Source: Saccharina japonica (taxonomy: Eukaryota; Sar; Phaeophyceae; Laminariales; Laminariaceae). Taken from it: 64,000 nt of DNA. Under the pieces are notes generated by a model. The model was not told the origin of the DNA and made no database searches. It was given only the letters and a program-made list of their open reading frames with translations. Each line of letters begins with the position of its first letter. Positions within the stretch are counted from its first letter, which is position 1. The position numbers and the translations under genes are program-made. Below are positions 27,901 through 36,900 of this stretch, piece by piece. Location of the stretch: positions 124,001 to 188,000 of the forward strand of contig MEHQ01004379.1 in NCBI GenBank assembly GCA_008828725.1, in the 5' to 3' direction.

Positions 27901-30900
27901 GCACGACATGAGTACACCCCCCCCCCCCCCGCCCCTTCTCCGCCTCCCAGGGACCTATGCACAATGGACGACCTGATTGAGATCGACTCCACCGTGTCTA
28001 ACGAGGCTACGGTGTGCATCATGGTGCCGACGGCGGGAGAGAAGATGAAGAACCTCAAGCACGTCTTGCTGGGCGCCTACAGCCAGCGCCTGTGGCCGTC
28101 TACCATGCACGCGAACCGCCAGCTGAGGATCGCCGTTCTCGACGAGAAGGGCAGGAGGGAGGTGAGGCGCAAACTATAGTTGGTTGGTTGGCTGGTTGGC
28201 TTGTTGGTTGAAGTGCTGCCTGTGATTGGTTGGTTGGTTGGTTGAAGTATTGCCTATGATTGGTTGGTTGGTTGAAGCATTGCCAATGACTGGTTGAACC
28301 ATTGCCTGTGATTGGTTGGTTGGTTGAAGCATTTCCTGTGATTGGTTGGTTCAAGCATTGCCTGTGATTGGTTGGTGCAAGCATTGCCTGTGATTGGTTG
28401 GTTGGTTTAAGCACTGCCTGTGATTGGTTGGTTGGTTGAAGCATTATCTATGACTGGTGGGTGGGTTCAAGCATTGCCTGTGATTGGTTGGTTGGTTGAA
28501 GCATTGCCCATGATAGGTCAGTTGGTTGGTTGGTTGGGTGAAACGTGCCAGGTGTACCCTACAGTAGCCTCCCGTAGTGTTTGTTCCCTGTAAAGTTATG
28601 TACAACGCTCTAGCAACGTTCTCAGCATCGTTCCTGATGGCGATGCTTTGGACATATGTACAATAGCGCGTACTACTACGAGTAAGAGAAACTCGTAATC
28701 TATCAGCGTATTGTATCTACCCGAATACCTGCATTAAGATACTCATGTACTCGTATCAGTGCATTTTTTTTCCAGTATCATTTGTGCTGTTGTTGTTATT
28801 TTTATCCGACAGTGTTTGTATAGTGTGTAGCGGGAAAGATCTTCAACGTTGATCACTCATAAGCACTCCGGGAGAATAAAAGAAACCGCGGAAACGAAAA
28901 GAGAGCCCTCTGCGTGCACAAAGTCCAACTCCAATCGGCTTGAGCTCTATCTACTCCGCTTGCTGTTCTTGCTTGCTCCTTTTTGTTTTTCTTGATTTGT
29001 TTGTTTCGTGACACAACGACAGGTTCGTGACCTCGTCGAGAAGGTCTACCGCCTGGCCGAGTCCTTGGTGGTCCCTTCCGTCCAGCTCGAGCTCTGCAGC
29101 AAGTTCAACGAACCTTTCATCTCCCCCAAGATCTTCATGGACTACTTCAACCAGGTACGAGTACGTACGTACGTGACGATCCGTAAACAAACAGGGGACG
29201 CGTATATACTTACTACGGTACAGCATTGACCCACAAGAATAATTTTGTCATGTATCACTGTGTCCCACAATATAAGCAACGAAATTAATACATATTTATC
29301 TATAAAACAGATCATTTTATTATCGGACATAGTCCGGTCGCCCCGGTGGTCGAGTGGTACCCTCGAATGCTGCTAGAGTTGATGGATTTCGTGAGTTCGT
29401 TCGAATCCCACGTGGGTCAGACGTTTCGAGAGTAAACTTTTGCAAAAATTAAAAAATTAAGAACGGAATCAACTACTGAGAGCGCCTAGCAGCGTGGGTA
29501 CAGGCGCAATTCGATGCGAACGATGCTAAATAAAGTGTATGTCCACAGAGTCACCTTGTACGCGGGGCGTGATTTCAATTTTGTAAGCGCGTGATTTCTA
29601 CTTGTAGTATGCGAGTGATGACCAACCTGCATGAACGCATGACTTCACCTGGTCTGCGCGTAGTTTCTACTTGTATGCGCGCGATGGTAAAAATTGCACA
29701 CATATGTGCTTGATGTTTGCATGGCCCATCTTGTTTTGCGCGTGGCTTCTGCTTGTATGTGCGCGATGATGAGAAGAAAAAACTCTGTTCACATATGCGC
29801 GTGATAAATATTTTTTTTTTAAATGTTTTGCGGCGCGCGCGATGACGTAAAAAACAACATCAAAAACCGGCAGATGGACGCCCTGGACAAGTACATGTTC
29901 GGCGAGGCATGCCACCCAGCGTTCGACATCGCCCTCCGCATCGAGAACTACACGGGGGTGACGATGAAGAACAAGCTCAACAAGGGGTCGAGCTCGTCGG
30001 CGTTGGTGAGTGAAGGCCGGTGTAATGCGGTACGGCCTTAGGTGTTAGGGTTTCGCTTTTGTGCACCAAACGCGTACTGGCTGATGTGGAGCTACTCAAC
30101 CCAACCGAGGAGCTACAGCAGTGCGTGTTGTCTTCAGATTGAACTGTTCTCTCTGCCCCAGCTACATCAGTACACCCCTTGTCCGTCCTGTTTTTTTTTG
30201 GTATCCTAGAGAGGTAGAGGACACACACACCCAGGCCCTGCCTCAGGGCACGAGCCTGAGCCTGGTCCCACCAAGATGCCGCGTACAGTACACGGCAGCA
30301 ATTGATAATCTCCTATGCTCGCGGCTTATTGTTATGTTAGCTAAGGCTCGCGGCTTATTGTGATGTCAGCTAAGGCTCGCGGCTTATTGTGATGTCAGCT
30401 AAGGCTCGTGGCTTATTCTGATGTCAGCTAAGGCTCGCGGCTTATTCTGATGTAAGCGAATACCATACGCTCTTAAAGGCTATGACATTAAGGTGGCGTT
30501 CCTCGCTCAGCACAAATTCCTATTCATAGCTGTAGATTCTAAACTCTTGAATGACTCAGGCTGAAATGCTGCGTGCTATTTACAGTATTATGTATCTGGT
30601 ATGATGCCTGTAATACCGTAACACGTGTTTTTTTTTTTTTTTATGGTATTTGGTCTCCCTTCGTGTGTGTGCGTCGCGCCGTGACGGGGGGCGAGCAGAC
30701 CAGCAGGAGCAAGGCCAAGAACAAGAAGGCTTCTCCCCCCCGACGACTGAAAGAAGGTGAGCGGCCTCTTCCTCTCTACAACTCCTTTAATCTGGCACAG
30801 GTGCCCTGATTCTACTGTACTACAGTACGTTTGGCGACCTAAGAAGGCGACAAAAAACAAGAGGGTTTTACCACCCGTCTGCTCGCAGGAAGAGCGTGAT

Positions 30901-33900
30901 GCAACACGCAGTACAAGCGTGGTAACCGTGGCTGGACGCGTGCCGCTCTGCATCTTCTAACGTTACTGACGCAGTTGGGGCACTACCCCCAGCCTACCTG
31001 CGCAGCATGGATGGGCTGCTGCTAAGTGGGGGAGGGGGGGGGGGCATACGTACTTAGGCGTCTGTCTTGTTTTAACTTGTTTTTTTTTCACTCCCTCTTC
31101 ATTACTAACTACAGTAGTACGGTGGATACAAAAACCTATACCAGGTATATATTTCCCGATTTTTTTCAATAATAGTTGGCCCTTTTTACCCGTAACACTA
31201 TCCCGCCTTAAAGCAGAGCACACCAGAACAGCCGCGTTTCGTCTACCTCGATCCGATAGGCTGCAACGGGAGGCATGTCTACAGCAGCAGTCAGAAAGAA
31301 CCCACGCTGGGCTCCGAAAACCAGGCACCCCCCCCCTGTGTTTTTCGCACAACGTTTGATTCTCTGATGATTATGTTCCACTCTGGCCCACGAAGACACT
31401 ACGGTAGTAGATGCATAGGTACGCGAGGCAAGGCGGTCGTATTTTATGATAGTCTCATATGGGGAGATCAACATATTACCCCGACACACACTACTCGTAC
31501 TTCGACGGAGCCTGTTCGCGCGATCCGAGCGACAATCCTAAGCGCTACTGCTGTAGTTTCCATGACAAAGATTCCGCTTGGATGAATTCATCACTCGGTT
31601 ATTGGCTTGTATTGAAAGGCACTCCAGTTACAGTATACGGTGTCACGCTTTCACGGTTTTATTGGTGAAACGTCGGTGAGGGGAGTCGGTAAAGACATTC
31701 AAAGGGGGGGGGCTGACTGCACTATCGGTGTAAGGTTTGTCAAGTATTCAGGGATGATCGATAATATTCATACATATATATATGTGAATGGTTTGACTGA
31801 AATAAGAGCTGTACATTGTCAGATGGCACATAATGGAATAATAATTAAAAAAAGAACTGAGGAGATCAACCGGCCAAACAACTATTAAACCACACCCTGG
31901 TGAAACTGTCAGGAACATGCAGATATTATCAACATGAAAACCAAACGCCCCTTTCATTGCCGTCCAGAATGGCAGTTACTCCATAGTAGTTAATTGCAAA
32001 TCATGCACGTCACGTTTTTTTTGTGTTTTTTTTTCTAAAGGTTCGTTTGTTGTTGCTTTGCCCGCTTCTTGTTTCGTCCCGGCTGCGCTTCCTAGGCTTC
32101 AAGGCGCTCTTCAACACGTCGCACAAGATCCCCTCCATAATCTACTCCGCCCGCGCGAGCCCCGGTACCCCCAAGGTAAGGGCGACCGAAGCCATGCGGT
32201 TAGTGGACAGGAAACGTATGGGGGAGGGGAAGGGGGGTGTACTCATGCCATGCATGGCTGTAGTAGTGGTATGATAATATACCCTCGCATCCCTACAATG
32301 CCGGGACGGAGCATGTTGGGTTACCGACCAGGCGGGCATTGCTAGCACCAAGCTTTGCGAAGCGGGGGAGGGGGGGTGCTTATTGCCATGCATGACCGTA
32401 GTCGTATGACCATAGAGGGGGGGAGGGGGGTACCCATATCGTGCTTGCCTTTGTAGTTTAACCATTGACCACGAACCCCTTTCGAGACGGAACACCCATG
32501 TTGGGGGTGGGGGGTGTACTCATGTCGTGCACGGCCGTAGTCATATGACCCTCGCATCCCTACAATGCCGGGACGGAACATGTCGGGTTTTCACCGACAA
32601 GGCAGATATTGCTTGCACCAAGCGCGAAGCGCCGTGAGATATTGGGCGAGTCGCATGGAGGGTGGGCTGAATACTACTAAGAACCGCCTGTGAGACGGAC
32701 TTGCATATGGACGACAGCCTCCAATGAATTGATTCAATTTCTGGTGTGGCCACTTCCAGAGACGGCGATGGGAGTCTATTGGCCTAAAAACTCAAAATCG
32801 CTTCAGTACAACTTCGCTGCACTTGTAATACAATGCTCTCCTGTCAAAAATATCAACAGGTGAGCCCCAAGGCCGGGAACATGAACGCCGCCATATTCCC
32901 GAACTCCCCCGGGGAGGAGCCCGTCATCGGCGACGCCGCCCGCATCGTTGTCGTCAACGACGCCCGACACCGCCTCAAGACGGAGTTCCTGCAGCGCACG
33001 GTGCCGTACTTCTTCAAACTCAACCGAAGGACGGCCAAGAACTATAGCTGGGCGGACGTGGGTTTCGTACAGACACCCCAGCGGTTCGAGGACCTGGGGG
33101 ACGGGGACCCGCTCGGGAACCACGCCGTGCTCACGTGAGTTTGTTTTTGGTTTTGGTTTTGAACGTATTTTTTTGTTGCTTTTCGTTTGATTTCGTGCGG
33201 TGTAGATACGGTTAGTTTCGTAGTCCAGTGTAGTTCTAGTATAGTTCAGCTTTTCTTCTTTTTGTTTTTGTCTCCTTTTTGTTATACATACCACCAGGTA
33301 TTTCGTAGTTCGTGTCTTTTTTCCGCAGTTTTATGTTTTCTCCTGTGTTTGTATGACTACTATTGTGTTTGCCTTCCGGCAATGTGCCGCATGACCGAAC
33401 TTCAACGTCATGACTCATTCCTGGTACGCGTCAAACATTTGTTTACTATTTTCTAATCTGTGGGAGGGGATGGGACAGGAACGAGGAATACCGAATCCAA
33501 CATGAATTAACAAAAACAACAAACAACCAACAGCCAACAACCAACACCACACCAAAACCAAACCAAACCAACACGAAAAACCGAGCACTAAAAACAACAA
33601 ACACAAGCCAAAACCAAAAGCTCAAAACAAAAAACACAAAACACAGAACAAAAACACAAAACCGAATAACAAAACAAAACAAAACAAAACAAAACAAAAC
33701 AAAACAAAAAACAAAAACACAAGAACACCAACACCAAAAACCAAAACCAAAACCAAAACCAAAAACCAACACCACTTATATTATCAGGTTCTTCGTGTCC
33801 AACGTGAGCAAGGACGGGGTCGGCGGCGTCTCCTCCTGCGGGCAGGGCAGCCTCTGGCGCGTCGACGCCCTCCGAGGCTTGGCCGCAGACGGCACCCAGA

Positions 33901-36900
33901 CCGTCGACTCCGTCAAGTCTCCGGAGATAATCGGGCACGACTGCGGCTTCCGGTCGGAGGTTCTGATCGAAGACACCCACACCTCCCTGGAGTTCTTCAA
34001 GCAGCAGTGGCGGTCGGCGTACGTGTGCGAGCCCGGGGAGACCCTGGCGGTGTGCGTTGAGCAGCCCAACACTGTCGCTTGGAGAGTGAAGCAGGTGAGC
34101 GGCGGGGAGTTGTAAGGGATTAGTGGCCGGGAGGGGGGTAGTGGGGCGTGGAAAGGGGGGGAGGGGCAGCAGCATGCACAGCAGTAGGTCGGACGGACTC
34201 CGGGGGAGAGGGATTGGTGTTGAGGTTTGTCCGGTTGTTAAGAGTTTTGTGTGGTACGACAGTAGAAAATAAAAGGGCAGCGGCCAAAAAAAGGTATACC
34301 TGGTCCGTTTGCGGCCAAAAACAGGTACATACTTAAAATCAAGTCAAAAACGCACTCTACGTGCCCTGCCATTGGTCCAAAACTCGTTGTACCTGTTTTT
34401 GCCTCTTTAAAGGCCAGGTATACCTGATTGTGTCTACTCTGCTTGCCTTTCCCCTTTTTTGTCGTTTTAAGCCCTTCACAGTTCCACCCTATGCCCCCTG
34501 TACAAATGCCGACGTACGCGGAGACCCCCTCCTCCCTTCGCACCTCGCACCATACGCCACTCGAGCGACACACATAATATCTGCCTGCATACCTCCGCCG
34601 AAATAATACGACATAGAAGGCTCCCCTTCGGGATTGTGGTTGACTTGGAATACCAGGGGTGTCGCAAGCTGATAAGGGAGAATACAGCAGCAGGCGTTCG
34701 TTCCTCGTACTATTAACAGCAGCTATTCGTATACGTAGCCACCGGGCGAGCGCGAAGAACATGAAACAACTCTACTTTGCGTTGCAAGGAACGGCAGGTT
34801 CGTGGGGTGCGTTTTAAACTTGATTTTAGTATGTACCTGTTTTTGGCCCCGAACGGACCAGGTGTACCTGTTTTTGGCCGCTGCCCAAAATAAAACGTGA
34901 CTGTAAAGTAATTCAGATTTGATGCTTGGGAAAATGTGTTTTTGGAAACGTAAAGCTTAAGGCACCGAGTTGCATTGCTGCTGCATCCCTAGTCCTGCTA
35001 CTCCATTGAGCTGTTCGTGTCCCTTCCTCCTATGGATTTGCCCGGCATGATGTCGACGCACTTGTTTGATTAAAAAAACACCAATGTCGCTGTATAATAG
35101 CCTCCTTGCAACCCCTCGCTTTGCGCTTCGCGCTTGGTGCAAGCAATAATATCTGCCTGGTTGTTGAAAACCCAAAGTGCTCCGTGCTGGTATTCGTATT
35201 GCAAGGATGCGAGGGTCTATGGCCATATGACTACGGCCATGTACGACATGCGGCTTACACCCCCCGTGCGTCCGTGCCCACAATCACGCCTCCCTCCCCC
35301 CCTTTCCTTGTCGGAAAAACGCCATATTGCAACACTTAGGTGTTCCGGTGGCACATTGGTGCGGTGCAGCTGCTGCTGAAGGACGGGCCATGCTTCGTGT
35401 GCACCTCCAAGATGCCCACCCCTTTCCACAAGATGTTCGGCCTCGACTCCCTCACCTACTACATCCAGGCGGTGGGAGGGTTCTTCATCATCTTGATGTG
35501 AGTCGGCCAGCCAATCGCAATCATTCGATCTTCAGCTTTATTGCTCAGCACACTACTGAGAGGGACAAAAACTTTGCCAATATTGTCAATAGCACGGGTC
35601 ACGCAACGTTTTTTTTTTTTCCCCGCTGTTTTGTGTTTTGTTTCTTGCGCTGTTTTTTTATTGTTTTGTTTTTTTCCGTGCTAAACCTCCGCAGGCCCAT
35701 CATGTTCAGCATCTTCCAGGAGACTCCGTTCAACACCGTCGACCTCGAGTTCATCTACTTCTTCTTCCCGTACATCATCACGGCCACCATCCCCACCATC
35801 CTCGCCGTGGGCTGGAAGAACGTGAACCCCAACAGGGTCCTCACCGACGAGCAGTTCTGGCTGTCCACCTGCTACGTGCAGGTGAGAGAGAGGGAGGGAG
35901 AGAGAGATACAGAGAAAGAGGTACAGATATATATATATATAGAGAGAGAGAGAACGACAGAGAGACAGAGGGAGAGAAGCGGGACCGGGGGGGGGTGGAG
36001 CGGAGACGCGTCCTACTATATATACCACCCTGTCCCTAAATATAAGAATCGCTTCTATATTTATTTTCAGTCCGAACGGTCCTTATAGTACGGTACATAC
36101 AGCGGTATAGAGTATACGTAGAAATAATAGATATATAATCCCTTTTTGGCGAAAATATTTAGGGTTAACTAGGCTCCATATTCAATTGGGCTTAGCTCGG
36201 ACGGCTTACCAACGTCGTCAGCTACCCTCGTGGCCGATTGTTTTTAACTTTTTTTCGTGGGTCCCGCGTGCTCGGGTGATCATGAAATGAGCGGCGCCAC
36301 CCGACCCCTCTCGGCACCGCCCCCGCGCTACTGCGGCCGCACCACGCGTGAGCCCTCGGTGGCCCCGACGACAGACCGGCAAGAAACTACTCGATAAGAC
36401 AACCCGGGCAAGAAACTACTCGATAAGACAACCCGGGCAAGAAACTACCTGATAAGTCATGCATGCGCCTTATCCCAATACGCCATATGCCTTGAAAGGC
36501 CCCATAAGCCATATGGCTTATAAGGTCCAATAAGCCATACGCCTTTTTAAGGCCCAACAAGCCATACCACTCTGGACGTAAATATAAGGAGCGTTTATAC
36601 ATTAATATGAATACCAAACGGTCATTATATCAACGCCCAGAGTGGTAGGTATTATAAATTATAAGGCCCAATGAGCCATATGCCTTAAGGCCCAATAAGC
36701 CATATGCCTTACGGGTATAAGGCCCAATAAGCCGCATGCCTTACAAGGCCCAATAAGCCGTATGCCTTATAAGGCCCACTAAGACATGTGCCTTATAGGG
36801 CATGGTGCCTTGACGCATGCTACGATAGAGGTGGACCATGTTTTTCTGAGCTCCTCACTTAAGGAGCGTCATACCTCACCGAAAAAATGATTTTGGAGGA

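Noticed and set aside
28180..28545. CRISPR-like direct repeats
   Set aside because: Variable unit length with no unique spacers, in an intron of a eukaryotic gene.
35327..36088. 253-codon open frame over exons 23-24
   Set aside because: Out of frame with the GT2 exons; the correct frames join at 35497 and 35695.
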